The notes under the pieces were generated by a model, which saw nothing but the letters and a program-made list of their open reading frames with translations, had not been told where the DNA came from and searched no databases. DNA of 64,000 bases, taken from positions 536,804 to 600,803 of the forward strand of contig CAUYUJ010018704.1 in assembly GCA_963575745.1 (NCBI GenBank), in the 5' to 3' direction. The stretch is from Prorocentrum cordatum (Eukaryota > Sar > Dinophyceae > Prorocentrales > Prorocentraceae). This document shows, in pieces, positions 52,453-62,186 of this stretch; position 1 is the first letter of the stretch; the number at the start of each line of letters is the position of its first letter. The position numbers and the translations under genes were made by a program.

Positions 52453-52631
52453 TACAGTCGGGGCGTTGAGCTAAGGAACCCTCCATAGGGAACGAGGCCC
52501 CTCTTTCCCATGGGTTAAACTTCGATGCCCGATCGAGAGCCGAAGGTACATCTAAGGCAAATGGTACAACAACTAAGGAGCACGGAGTCCCTTCGAAACG
52601 AAATGGTTCCTTCTCAGCGCCCCGACTGTAA
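52453..52631 (-). mobile_element. Family C TIR element, copy C3
   Basis: The best ends of the family: TTACAGTCGGGGCGTTGAGC at the left and GCGCCCCGACTGTAA at the right, with AAGGAACC/GGTTCCTT continuing the inverted repeat to nearly 30 bp. The interior is the reverse complement of C1/C2. No matching flanking duplication was found. Confidence 0.78.
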
Positions 52632-52669
52632 AGGGGGAGACTGGCAAGTTTTGGACGCCCGATATGGGT

Positions 52670-53090
52670 ACGGAAAACATGGGTGCAATACCCAAGAGCA
52701 AGCATTGTCCAAAACCGACAGCGGCCGCTGTTGGGCAGGGGGTGCTTGTCTTCAACGAACAACGTCCGCGGCGGCGCGGACAGCGAGTCCTGTTCAAAGT
52801 GAACAGGAACTGCTGTTGGACATCGTACCACATCTTTCCGTACCCATGTCGATCGTCCCGAATAAGGGGCGACGCGAGCGACGAACAACGCAAGTGTTTT
52901 TTCCCGCGAAGACACTTCAACCTTCAGCGATGGCCGCCTCAGGCCGCCGGCGCGGCCCACACACCGCGTGGAACGAACACATGCCTACTCGCGACCTTGC
53001 GCGGCAAACTCACGCACGAATGCCAGTGCAACCGAGTTTTTTTATGTTGCTCGTGTGGGGAGCAACGTTAGAGGAGGACTGGCATAGGGG
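52670..53090 (+). repeat. Diverged duplicated segment, copy 1
   Basis: Shares ACAGCGAGTCCTG, CGACCTTGCGCGG and GCTCGTGTGGGG blocks, in the same order, with 53690-54050. In one frame both copies read QRPRRR(G/R)QRVL and ATLRGKL, so they may derive from a coding sequence, now decayed. Confidence 0.5.
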
Positions 53091-53309
53091 AGATGCGTCG
53101 ACCTGGAATCGGCGATACATCGTCGATGCACCAGCGGTAGGCTTCTGATAGCGAAGCCGCACCTTCCTGGGTGGCTTGGGGCTATCAGGCCCCTACCGGC
53201 GATCAATGGACGATTGGGGGTCGATGCGTTCCCCCCTAGCCCCGCCCAAGGGGCGGGGGAGCAGGATCAGTGTCAACTCAGAGATCCGACGCTCCGACAC
53301 ATATTGGAG

Positions 53310-53570
53310 CGGCGGGCTTTGGGCTGTTTTACGCCTCTGGGGGCTCTCGACGGACCTCGGCCCTGTCAAAAAACGACTCAGGACCGAGACCCCCAGCGCC
53401 ATGATCCTTTCATGACGTCGACCCCCCGAGGTCTCGACCCATTCCCCGGGACCGGTTTCTCATCCTGAGTCGTTTTTTGATAGTCCCGAGGCCCAGTAGG
53501 GCCCCCCAAAGGCCGACAATAGCGACGAACCTCCCCGTTGTGTGCTTTCATGACTCGAGGGGGTCTGGGG
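53310..53570 (+). mobile_element. Two family A halves in head-to-head inverted arrangement
   Basis: The left half (CCTCTGGGGGCTCTCGACGG, GTCAAAAAACGACTCAGGAC) is in + orientation. The right half (CATCCTGAGTCGTTTTTTGA, then TGACTCGAGGGGGTCTGGGG) is inverted. A remnant of the hairpin (CATGATCCTTTCATGACGTC) lies in between. Confidence 0.65.
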
Positions 53571-53689
53571 ACGACCAGCGGGCCCTAAGGAAGTGGTCCA
53601 GGCCTCCGGGGCCCACGCAGCGGCAAACAGTGGGAGCAGCTGGAGGTCCGGGAACGGCGCGCCACCGCGGGGAGCCCACGTCAGCGTTG

Positions 53690-54050
53690 GAGGTCACGGT
53701 GCCCAGCAGCAGATGCCGTGTGCAACATCGCCAGGCGGCCGCCGCTGGGCAGCCAGCGGTCTGCCTCGAACCGACAGCGCCCGCGGCGACGCCGACAGCG
53801 AGTCCTGCTCGAGCCTTCGTCCTCGCTCTTCCGCACCGTGTGGGCGACGATCCGATCGGGAGCGGCTTTCGCGCGAGACGGCATCGCGACCTTGCGCCGT
53901 GGCTCGCGCGGGCCGCCAGCGCGGCACGTCGCGTGGATAAGAGGGCGCTTGCACGCGACCTTGCGCGGGAAGCTTGCGCGCCGAGGTCGGTGAAGCCGAC
54001 CCCGGTTTCTCTGCGCCGCTCGTGTGGGGTGTGCCCCCAGTAGAGCAGGG
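53690..54050 (+). repeat. Diverged duplicated segment, copy 2
   Basis: Pairs with 52670-53090, about 1 kb away in direct orientation; more GC-rich than copy 1. Confidence 0.5.
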
Positions 54051-54624
54051 ACACACCGCAGACAGATCTGCCCTTCCTCCGACCTCGTGCCGCGCCAAAC
54101 GCAACGGCCGCGCTGTCCACAGACGCATCCATCCAGAATGCCTCAAGACATCCGGCGACAGCCAGCGTGTCTGCACAGGCGCTCGTGGCTAGAAGCGAGA
54201 GAACGGTACTCCAGATTTCGTAATAAAGGGAGGGGGGTCTCATTTCGGGGGGGGGTCTCTTCCAGGCTATCTTGGAGGGCCTGGGGGGGTCTGGGGACGA
54301 CGTTTTGGAGGTTTCTCCCACGGGGGGGGTCTGAAATGGCTCGTCTTGGAGGGTCCAGACCCCCTCCCTTTTATCACGAGATCTGGAGTACTTGGCATAT
54401 GCCCCAGAGATTGGTCTTCCAGAGGCAGGGAAGGGCGCTGCCCTCCGACAGACGGCGTGCTGCCGCAGCGGCAGCAGGCCCTCGGACAAGAACGACGACA
54501 ATGGGCAACACGCTCACGGGCTTCCAACGGCGGCGTGCCATCGATACTGTTTGTCCTGGGATCCGACGTCGCGTCGCGAAAACATGGCGGCATCGTATAT
54601 ACAGGACTCGAACAGGGCCCTGGG
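54051..54624. other. No gene recognised
   Basis: 54220-54360 has G-runs and an inverted pair (GGAGGGGGGTCTCA near 54230, AGACCCCCTCCCT near 54356), perhaps a remnant of another small element. Confidence 0.35.
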
Positions 54625-54812
54625 CCCAGATCCTCGACGTCATGATTTTCCCAAGACGCCGACCCCACAAGGTCCCGGCCCGTGCCCCAAGACCAGCTTT
54701 TCCTCCCGAGCCGTTCGTGTTTTCACGGTCCCGAGGCCCGGTGGGGGCCCCAGAGGCCGAAACCAGCGCAACACCTCCCCCCGTGACTTTTTCATGACTC
54801 CAGGGGGTCTGG
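54625..54812 (-). mobile_element. Family A hairpin element, copy A5
   Basis: Inverse orientation: CCCAGATCCTCGACGTCATG at the hairpin end, CCAGGGGGTCTGG at the other. The hairpin is imperfect here. Confidence 0.68.
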
Positions 54813-55358
54813 ACTTTCTGCTGCACCTCTCGAGCCAGATTGACCTGTGAGGGTCGTGGGCCCCGAGAGGAGGCAACACCGCCAATTTCGGACTACCTAC
54901 CAAACCACCCAAGCCCGAGCAGAAGGCATACATTTCGGGTGGGGGGGGGCTACTGGCTCCACATGTGTTTTTGCAATGTTCCCCGGCGCGCTCCCCCCCG
55001 CCCCCCCACTGGGAATGGAAGGCAAAGTGGCGCCTTCGGGTTGGGTTGAGGTGGGTGGGTGGGTGGTGATTTTTTGAGCAGGGACAGGCCGTCCTGGCAT
55101 TCCTATAAGCCTGCCACGAAATTTTCTCTGAATCCAGAAATGTTCGAATAACAACAACAAAGTTCTTGTAGCACAAATCCGATATGTCAAAACAAGACGG
55201 TCTCAGCCAGAAATGTTCTCAGAACATGTCCTGCAAACCAAAAAAAGGCTCTTAGGACATTGTCTGGTGTGCCTGCAGGCAAACAAGGACGCTTCGCCAC
55301 TGCTTGAATTTTCGTGGAACAGACCTGCGGCGCCAGGATCTCTCTCCGGCTCTTCTGG
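54813..55358. other. No gene recognised
   Basis: 54940-55070 contains G- and C-runs; 55080-55270 is AT-richer and featureless. Confidence 0.35.
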
Positions 55359-55608
55359 AGGCCTCCTAGATGGGGTCCGAGCAGGTGGGGTCGGAGGATC
55401 GCGCCGCATCGTCGATACATCGTCGATACATTGACGATGCATCGGCGATGCATCGGTCATGCACTGGCGACGTCGGCGGTGCACTGGCGACGCCAGCGTG
55501 GAGAAAATCGGGCTCCACATCGAGCCGCGTCGCCAATGCATCGGCGACACATCGGCGACGCGGCGAGATCCTCCGACCTCATCTGCTCGGACCCCATCTG
55601 GGAGGCCC
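55359..55608 (+). mobile_element. Family F TIR element, copy F2
   Basis: Left GGCCTCCTAGATGGGGTCCG and right GGACCCCATCTGGGAGGCC are inverted; the repeat continues for almost 50 bp (GAGCAG, GGGGTCGGAGGATC). The centre consists of CATCGTCGATAC/GCATCGGCGATG units. Its right end touches family E copy E4. Confidence 0.8.
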
Positions 55609-55612
55609 AGAT

Positions 55613-55773
55613 TGAGGTCGGGCGTGTCCCCATACAGGCGGATTTAGGAGGACCCTCTTATAACGCAGTCAAAGAACCACTCCGATAGAGGCAAACAGAG
55701 TCAAACATCGCCCCCAGCCAATTTTTTTAACTATTCTTGAACCTCCTTCCTGCACAGGGACGGGCCCGACTGC
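55613..55773 (+). mobile_element. Family E TIR element, copy E4 (diverged)
   Basis: TGAGGTCGGGCGTGTCCCCA at the left, GGGACGGGCCCGACTGC at the right. No clear flanking duplication. Confidence 0.6.
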
Positions 55774-55962
55774 GAAACCTCGATCTGCCTTCCCCGGGGC
55801 TCCAGGATCTTCGCCGTGCCCGTGGCCCTCTCTGCCCGCGGCGGCCGGGGCTCGGGGCCGCGCGGCGTGCCTCCCGGGGAACCGAAAGGTGCCCCCACCG
55901 CCGAGCGCGCCGCGGCCCTCCCCCCGGGGGCGCGTGGGGAAGCAGGACCTCCGAGGCGCATG

Positions 55963-56151
55963 CAGAGTCCCTCGCGGTGTGAACCAAATCGCGTTCGGAG
56001 GTTTCTCCATACTTTCGGCCTCTGGGGGCCCCCATCCCGGAGGACTCGGGACTTTCAAGGAACGACTCAGGATGAAGGATGGGTCCCGGGGAACGGGTCC
56101 AGACCTCTGGGGGTCGACGCCATGAAAAAAACATGACGTCGGGGGTCTGGG
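55963..56151 (+). mobile_element. Family A hairpin element, copy A3
   Basis: CAGAGTCCCTCGCGGTGTGA at the left, GGGGGTCTGGG at the right, with CGACGCCATG/CATGACGTCG beside an A-rich loop (one mismatch in the stem). Confidence 0.75.
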
Positions 56152-56437
56152 CATCCAGCGGTGGCGACGAGGGCCTTCCTGGAGGCCCCCCCGACAAAAA
56201 AGGCAAAGACCGAGGCAAGGGTAGCGGTACAGTGCAGGCGCGGTCGCGAGAAGCCCTCGCAAGAAGCCCGATTCTGAAAATCGGGGCGCGAGGTGCACCT
56301 GAGGGGAAGCCCGGAGCACCTACACGCAGCAGCTCCTTGGACGGCCGCGGGAAGTCGCCGCGCAGCGCGCGGAGCGAAGAAACCCGGGGTACCCTGACGA
56401 AAAGCATCTGGTTTCTTGATGCGCGCCCCCGCTGTAC

Positions 56438-56622
56438 CCAGACCCCCGACGTCGTGATTTCTTCGCAACTTCGACCCCCAGAGGTCTGGACCCCTTCCCC
56501 GGCACCGGTTCTTCATCCCGAGTCGTTTTGTTGATGGTCCCGAGGCCCGGGGGGGGGCCCCAGAGGCCGAAAGTATGGAAAAACCTCCGACAGTGATTTC
56601 ATTCACACCGCGAGGGGGTCTG
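56438..56622 (-). mobile_element. Family A hairpin element, copy A6
   Basis: CCCAGACCCCCGACGTCGTG at the hairpin end, GCGAGGGGGTCTG at the other end; the interior is the reverse complement of A3 (TTTCGGCCTCTGG). A G-run at 56551-56557. Confidence 0.75.
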
Positions 56623-56825
56623 TGTATGGGTGCCCTTTCCTCCTCGGAGTGCCTCCTGCCGCGGCGGCGCCCCGCTGCGGCGGCGGCCGCCCAGGGGCCT
56701 CGGGCGGCGGCGGCGGCCCGGCGGGACCTGCGGCGCCCACCGCGGTGGGATCGCCGCGGCCTGCGGCGTAGCTGGGCGCCATGCCGCGCTCGCGAGCGGC
56801 CTCTCGAGCCAGAGGCTGCGGTCGG

Positions 56826-57132
56826 GGCTCCTCCTCCTCCTCCTCCTCCTCCTCCTCCTCCTCCTCCTCCTCCTCCTCCTTCCTCTCCTCCTCTCCTCCT
56901 CCACCTCCATCCTCCTCCTCCTCCTCCTCCTCCTCCTCATCCTCCTCCTCCTCCTCCTCCTCCTCCTCCTCCTCCTCCTCCTCCTCTCCTCCTCCTCCTC
57001 CTCCTCCTCCGCCTCCTCCCCCTCCCCCCTCCCCCTCCCCCTCCCCCTCCTCCCCTCCTCCTCCTCCTCCTCCTCCTCCTCCTCCTCCTCCTCCTCCTCC
57101 TCCTCCTCCTCCTCCTCCTCCTCCTCCTCTCC
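56826..57132 (+). repeat. (CTC)n pyrimidine tract, the longest in the window
   Basis: About 300 bp, nearly all CTC/CCT, with a CCCCCT-rich middle part. Confidence 0.95.
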
Positions 57133-57940
57133 CTCTTCTTTGTCCTCGTCCCCATCCGAGTGGTCGCTGGTTCGTACACAGGGGGCCCACGACAAGGACG
57201 CACGCGCCCAACCACGTGCACGACTACGGCCCCCCCGAGTCCGCGAGGCCAGCCTGCCGATCCTCCTTCTCCTCCTCCTCCTTCTCCTCCTCCATCTCTC
57301 TTTTCTCTCTCCTCAGCGCCGCGCTCAGTTGTCGTCTCACAGATGTGCAAGGAGCTTCGCGGATGTAGGGCGGACCGTTTGCAAAATGTGGCTCCCGCCT
57401 CGGTTCCGCGCACACTCGTCTTAAGGATTTTTGCAAGAGCTTCGCGGGTGGAGGGCGGCTCGTTTTTTTCGAAAGGCGGGCCTCGCCCTGGCGCCACGCA
57501 CATGCGTTTTTTTTTCAAATGCTTGCAGGAGCTTCGGGGGCGAAGGGCGGGTCCTTTTCAAGATATGGCTCTCGCTGTAGCGCCGCGCACACTCGTCTTG
57601 AGACTCTGCAGCCGTTTCCAGGAAGCTCGTGAATAACGTACCAGAAATTCTGTGCTGGCACGACGTCGGAAGGTCAGGGCGCCACAGTCACATCGATTCG
57701 CGGCGTTGAAGTCCCAGGAAGGGTATGCTGGCGCGGTTCTGAATCGTCACGACGCACACTTACGGTAAGTATTCGTGGCGTTGAAGCTGCAAGAATGGTG
57801 TTCTGGGCTTTCAAACGGCTGTCTTCCAACGGGGCACTTCCCGCAATGAAAGCAAACCCTTATAAAGGGGGCCTCTGAAGAGAGAACTTGGACGGAGGGT
57901 GTGTTGCAATATCGTTGATGGGCCTTGGGTTTACACTGGT
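57133..57940. other. No gene recognised
   Basis: Degenerate direct repeats of about 110 bp: GCAAGGAGCTTCGCGG (57348), GCAAGAGCTTCGCGGG (57432) and GCAGGAGCTTCGGGGG (57525), each followed by GGGCGG and a CTCG-rich block. GTTGAAG..CCAGGAAGGGT/GCAAGAATGGTG repeats at 57704 and 57780. Confidence 0.4.
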
Positions 57941-57942
57941 CC

Positions 57943-58072
57943 TCCTGCTCCTCCTCCTCCTCCTCCTCCTCCTGCTCCTCCTCCTCCTCCTCCTCCTCCT
58001 CCTCCTCCTGCTCCTCCTCCTCCTCCTCCTCGCGCGTGGCCGGTCCTCCTCCTCCTCCTCCTCCTCCTCCTC
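57943..58072 (+). repeat. (CTC)n pyrimidine tract
   Basis: CTC with CTG interruptions; a CGCGCGTGGCCGG gap at 58031. Confidence 0.9.
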
Positions 58073-58179
58073 GGTCCCTCTTCCTTGCCATGTTCCCCAC
58101 CCGAGTGGTCGCTGGCCAGTACGCAGGGAGCCCGCGAAAAGGACGCACGCGTCCAGCCACGTGCACGACAACGCCCCCC

Positions 58180-58345
58180 CCCCCCAGTCCGCGAGGCGAG
58201 CCTGGTGCTGCGAATGGTCGCGCAACGCGTGCTGTCGAAGCCTCCCGAGTCAACACGTGCACGCGCGTCTGACTCTGTCGCTCCTGACTCCGAAGGCGTG
58301 CCGCCGAAGCCTCCCGTACAAACACGCGCACGTGCGCCTGGTTCT
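58180..58345 (+). repeat. Two degenerate copies of a 70-80 bp unit
   Basis: CGCAACGCGTGCTGTCGAAG and GAAGGCGTGCCGCCGAAGCC start similar blocks that continue CCTCCCG..CAAACACG(T/C)GCACG. Confidence 0.5.
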
Positions 58346-58677
58346 GTCCCGTCCCTGAAGGAAGGGGTTTGGGGTGATGGGCAAAGGGCAAGGACATCCG
58401 CAGAAAGGGGGTGCAACGTCAGAGCACCTACTCAGGTGACCTACGCGCTTCTGTCAACATCCCCTGCGATGATTTATTGTGCTACCGCCCTGCCTTCTCA
58501 CTAGGGCCGGCAGGGGGGCATACCACGCTTCGGGGTGATGGGAGCGTGCGCTGTGAGGGCACGATGGGCCTCCTGCAGAATCCTTCCGCACGTGCTGGAC
58601 GCGTTTCTGGTGGCCCCCGGGCTCGGCTGCCCGCGCCGTCCACAGATCGAGACGGTGGGTTCCACGATCGTTGAGAA

Positions 58678-58790
58678 GAGGAGGAGGAGGAGAAGGAGGA
58701 GGAGGAGGAGGAGGAGGAGGAGGAGGAGCAGGAGGAGGAGCAGCAGGAGGAGGAGGAGCAGGAGGAGGAGGAGGAGGGGGAGGGGGAGGG
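58678..58790 (+). repeat. (GAG)n purine tract
   Basis: GAG with GCA interruptions. Confidence 0.9.
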
Positions 58791-58949
58791 CTCGAGGACC
58801 TCTCAGAAGGCCTGAGGGCTTCGGAGAGGGGGCCCCCGCCTTCGCTCAGAAGAGGCCGCCCATCTCCCCGCGCCGCCCCCTCTCCTGCGCGCTGCCGGGG
58901 TCACGGTCCCTCGCCGGCCACAGCCAGGAGTGCGAAGGAGATACTGGAC

Positions 58950-59103
58950 TTAGGTCGGGCATGTCCTCCTACGGGCGGATGCTGGAGGGAAAACACAGAT
59001 CAAGAAATACTCAAACATAGTCAATAGGGCACGAAACATCGTCCACGTACTATGTTCTACTATTCTTGAACATCCCTCCAGTAGAGGGACATGCTCGACT
59101 TCA
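58950..59103 (+). mobile_element. Family E TIR element, copy E3, with near-perfect 8-bp TSD
   Basis: TTAGGTCGGGCATGTCCTCC at the left, GGGACATGCTCGACTTCA at the right. Flanks TACTGGAC (58942-58949) and TACAGGAC (59104-59111) differ at one base. Confidence 0.82.
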
Positions 59104-59248
59104 TACAGGACAAGAGCGTTCCACTACTTGCGAAGTGACTGCTCGCAAATGGCCTGCATCGGCCGCGGGGGATTCACGATCCATTGCGCAGGAGGAAGAC
59201 ACGTGGTTTTCCAACGCTTGCGAGCAGGCACTCTGCGAATAACTAGTG

Positions 59249-59407
59249 TTAAGTCGGGCGTGTCCCCCTACAGGGGGATTTTCGACGAAACTTAAAAACA
59301 TTTCAAAAATACTCCTGATAACAAAAAACACTCAAACAATAGTCCCCTGACTATTTCTTAAACTTTTTTTGGATATTCCCCCCTGTAGAGGGACAGGCCC
59401 GACTTAA
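59249..59407 (+). mobile_element. Family E TIR element, copy E2, with perfect 8-bp TSD
   Basis: TTAAGTCGGGCGTGTCCCCC at the left, GGGACAGGCCCGACTTAA at the right. AACTAGTG flanks both sides (59241-59248 and 59408-59415). The interior is AT-rich (CTCAAACAATAGTCCCCTGA is shared with E1). Confidence 0.9.
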
Positions 59408-59415
59408 AACTAGTG

Positions 59416-59895
59416 GAACGTGCTTAGTAAGATGACTAGATAACTACCTCCGTCACCGCCGGGATCCGCTCGAAGCGGGCCCCCGTGCAGCGGCCTCGTG
59501 CCGGGACGACTCCGGCCTCGGTTTCCGACACCGCGCGGATCGCTCCGCCTCCCTTGCACGATCGGAGGCGTTCCACGCTGGCCGCTTCTGGGCCGCTGGC
59601 GATGCGCAGCCTGGAGCTTGGCGGCGCGCGCAAGGGTTGTGGATGCCATGACAATGGACACTCTAACAATCCTATCATCGAATCAAAGATGTGTTTAAAG
59701 TGTATGAAAAACACGTCCTGAACATGTTTCAAATATGTATTGAACATGTTTCAAACAAAGTTGAATCATCTTTTAGACATCTGGAAATTATTTGGCAGCA
59801 CGCTTCCTCTCCATTGACCGTCCTCCACAACACAAGGGGATGGAGGGAGGGGGGAGGACTTCTTAGAAGAAGGCTGCTTCTGAGAAGGAGCCGGC

Positions 59896-59926
<31 letters not shown>

Positions 59927-60500
59927 CCCTGAGATCCAGCGTTGCAACAAAGAGTGCAACAGCGCAAGAAATCGCTCGCGCCTGGACACCCGGACCCCAT
60001 CTTTCTGCGTCATTTTTCGAGCCAAATCGATCCGTGAGGGTCCCAGAGGCCCGAAGTTCAGCGAAAGCGCCCGGCTCGATAAAATGGAGTCGCCAGGTCT
60101 CTCACGCACAAATAAGTTAGATGAGGCCCGCGCCTTCTGAGGCAGGGGTGCTTCTGAGAAGCCCCCCCCCTCCCCACGCACCCGACCGCTCCGATTTGTG
60201 CTCGATGCGTGGACCCCCTGGGGGTCTGGACCACTTCCCCTGGGCCCGCTGCCCCTCCTGAGTTTAAATTGCCCCCATCGTACTTAAAGACCACACCCCA
60301 GAAATAATTTCGAGCACCCGGAAGAGTGTCGAAAGAGTGTCGGACGAGCGTCTCCCAGGGCCCGACACGTGAAAACCCTCGAGCTTCGGTGCTTTTCTGG
60401 CGCTCGAAGTTCCTTCTGGTGATCAAGGCTAAGAGTAGGTTGGAACCTCATGGTCCTGAATCTCATTCCTGGACGGCCCCGGGGCCTGGCGAGGGGCCGC
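59416..60500. other. No gene recognised
   Basis: 59640-59800 is AT-rich with the direct repeat GAACATGTTTCAAA (59721, 59743). A (TC)n run at 59898-59924. 60200-60245 resembles the end of family A (GACCCCCTGGGGGTCTGGAC). Confidence 0.35.
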
Positions 60501-60501
60501 C

Positions 60502-60865
60502 TGGCCATCGCTCGGACGTCTATTCCCTGTGCTTTGTTCGGTTTTGTGCGTGGCTTCTTCGCCAAATGATCAAGGGTGCTCCTCGATTTGGACGCCCGAG
60601 TTATCCGGGGTAACTCGGGTCCGGGGTAACTCGGGTTTGGATCCCCGCAAAAACGAACCCGAGATAATCAGCCCTGACCCGAGATTCCCCTGATGATTTG
60701 GGGCTCTGGACGCCCGAATTATCCGGGGTAAGTCGGGTCCAGGGGAACTCGGGTTCGGAATCCCGAAAAACGAACCCGAGTTAGCCCTGACCCGAGTTAC
60801 CCCGGATGATTCGGGGCTCCGATGGTCCCCGCCGAGGGAAAAGTGCACACGCCCGAGCGATGCCA
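60502..60865 (-). mobile_element. Family B MITE, copy B5, interrupted by a tandem palindromic insert
   Basis: Ends TGGCCATCGCTCGGACG and GCCCGAGCGATGCCA are those of family B in inverse orientation (CACAAAACC-type interior read backward). The element is about 240 bp longer than its relatives because of the insert at about 60587-60825. Confidence 0.75.
60587..60825 (+). repeat. Two tandem units of about 120 bp with palindromes
   Basis: TTTGGACGCCCGAGTTATCC and CTCTGGACGCCCGAATTATC start the two units. Each contains CCGGGGTAACTCGGG-type half-palindromes and ends with AACCCGAG.TAATCAGCCCTG or a similar block. Confidence 0.75.
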
Positions 60866-60965
60866 AGCGCCACGTGGTGGAGGCCGACGGCGGCCCGAGA
60901 CAAAAAGCCGCCGCGCGCCGCTCTCTCTCTTTTGTGCGTCGGGGCGTCGGAGCTCTGGGCCTGGG

Positions 60966-61161
60966 CCCAGACGTCATGATTTTTGTTCATGGCGTCGACC
61001 CCCACAAAGTCCCGGCCCACTCCCCATGACCGGCTTGCTTCATCCCGAGCCGACCTCCGACGGCCCCGAGGCCTGGTAATTGTAGGCCCCCCCCGCGGCC
61101 GAGAAGCCGGGAGACACGCTACTCCCGCCGTGCTTCTGGCATGGCCCCGAGGGGGTCTGGG
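60966..61161 (-). mobile_element. Family A hairpin element, copy A7
   Basis: CCCAGACGTCATGATTTTTG at the hairpin end (part of the terminal C-run lost), GAGGGGGTCTGGG at the other end. The stem ACGTCATGA/TTCATGGCGT has one mismatch. Confidence 0.72.
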
Positions 61162-61187
61162 ACACCGCCCCCCGGGGGGCGGTGCCC

Positions 61188-61244
61188 AGGAGGAGGAGGA
61201 GGAGGAGGAGGAGGAGGAGGAGGAGGAGGAGGAGGAGGAGGAGG
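61188..61244 (+). repeat. (GAG)n purine tract
   Basis: About 55 bp of GAG. Confidence 0.9.
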
Positions 61245-61247
61245 GGA

Positions 61248-61463
61248 TCACTCTTGCGTGTTGTCGGCCGACCACACGCAGGAGTGACCCTGGGCCAGAG
61301 AGGGACCCTCCGGTGCGCGGGCGAAGAAGGGGGCGCAGAGGGCCAGGCCCAAAAACGCGCAAGTCGCCGCCGCCGGCGCGTCACGCTCGGCCATCGGGGG
61401 GGGGGGCCCGAGGAGCCCGCACCGCGGAGGCCACTCCAGCCGAGGGCCACTCCCACGAGCAGC
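61248..61463 (+). mobile_element. Family H element, copy H2, left end duplicated as a palindrome
   Basis: CACTCTTGCGTGTTGTCGGC followed by CGACCACACGCAGGAGTG (61249-61287) is a near-perfect palindrome made of two inverted family H ends. GGTGCGCGGG (61312) and GCACCGCGGAGG (61419), then GCCACTCC twice, pair as in H1. Confidence 0.55.
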
Positions 61464-61469
61464 CGACCC

Positions 61470-61992
61470 CCCCCCCTGTGATTTACCAGCCTCGAACGTA
61501 TCCCCATCCCTAAGATTGCCACGCCACAAGGCGATGGCAACCTCAGGCGTCCGCCATCCAAAAAATAAGGGAATCCCTGAGATTGGCATCGTGGTGAGGA
61601 GGTGCCCAGCATAGGGATAGGGAGATGTTCCAGGCTGGTAAGTTCTGCCCCTGAGAGCAGCGAGGCGCCGCACCCCGAGCGGCCTCCGCCGCGGAGCGGC
61701 CCCCCCGGGAGCCCTCCCGCGCAGAGGGCGCTCCCGCGCCCCCCCGCCCGCCTTCTGCCGGAGGCGGGCCGGGGGCGGCCTCCGAAGGGGTCCTCCCGCC
61801 AGGGTCTCCGGGGGGGGTTGGGGAGGTCATCCCCACCCGGGTCCGGGAGGGTGCCCACCAGGGTCCAGGGGGTGGTGGGGAGGTCCTCCCCGTCGGGTGC
61901 GGGCGGGGCCCCTTCGGGGGAGGACGGCGCCGGAGAGCTCTCCGCGCGTCGGGTGCTCGCTCGCAGGGGGGAGGGGGTGCAACACGGTCAAG
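61470..61992. other. No gene recognised
   Basis: GC-rich, with tandem-like blocks GGGAGGTCATCCCCACCCGGGT (61828) and GGGGAGGTCCTCCCCGTCGG (61878) about 50 bp apart. Confidence 0.35.
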
Positions 61993-62186
61993 CCAGACCC
62001 CCTCGAGTCCGGAGAAGAACAACAAAAAACGACGGGAGGTGCTTCCATAGTTTCGGCCTCTGGGGCCCCTAGCGGGCCTCGGGACCGTCAAAGAACGACG
62101 GAGGATAGGGAAAACCGGTCCCAGGGAATGGGTCCAGACCTCTGGGGGTCGACGTCATGAAAAAATCATGACGTCGGGGGCCTGGG
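61993..62186 (+). mobile_element. Family A hairpin element, copy A4 (best hairpin)
   Basis: CCAGACCCCCTCGAGTCCGG at the left, GTCGGGGGCCTGGG at the right. The hairpin GACGTCATGA-AAAAA-TCATGACGTC is perfect (10-bp arms). The interior contains TTTCGGCCTCTGGGGCCCC and GTCAAAGAACGACGGAGGA. Confidence 0.82.

Noticed and set aside
55669-56319. 216-codon - strand frame
   Set aside because: It crosses family E and family A elements; any protein-like look comes from repeat composition.
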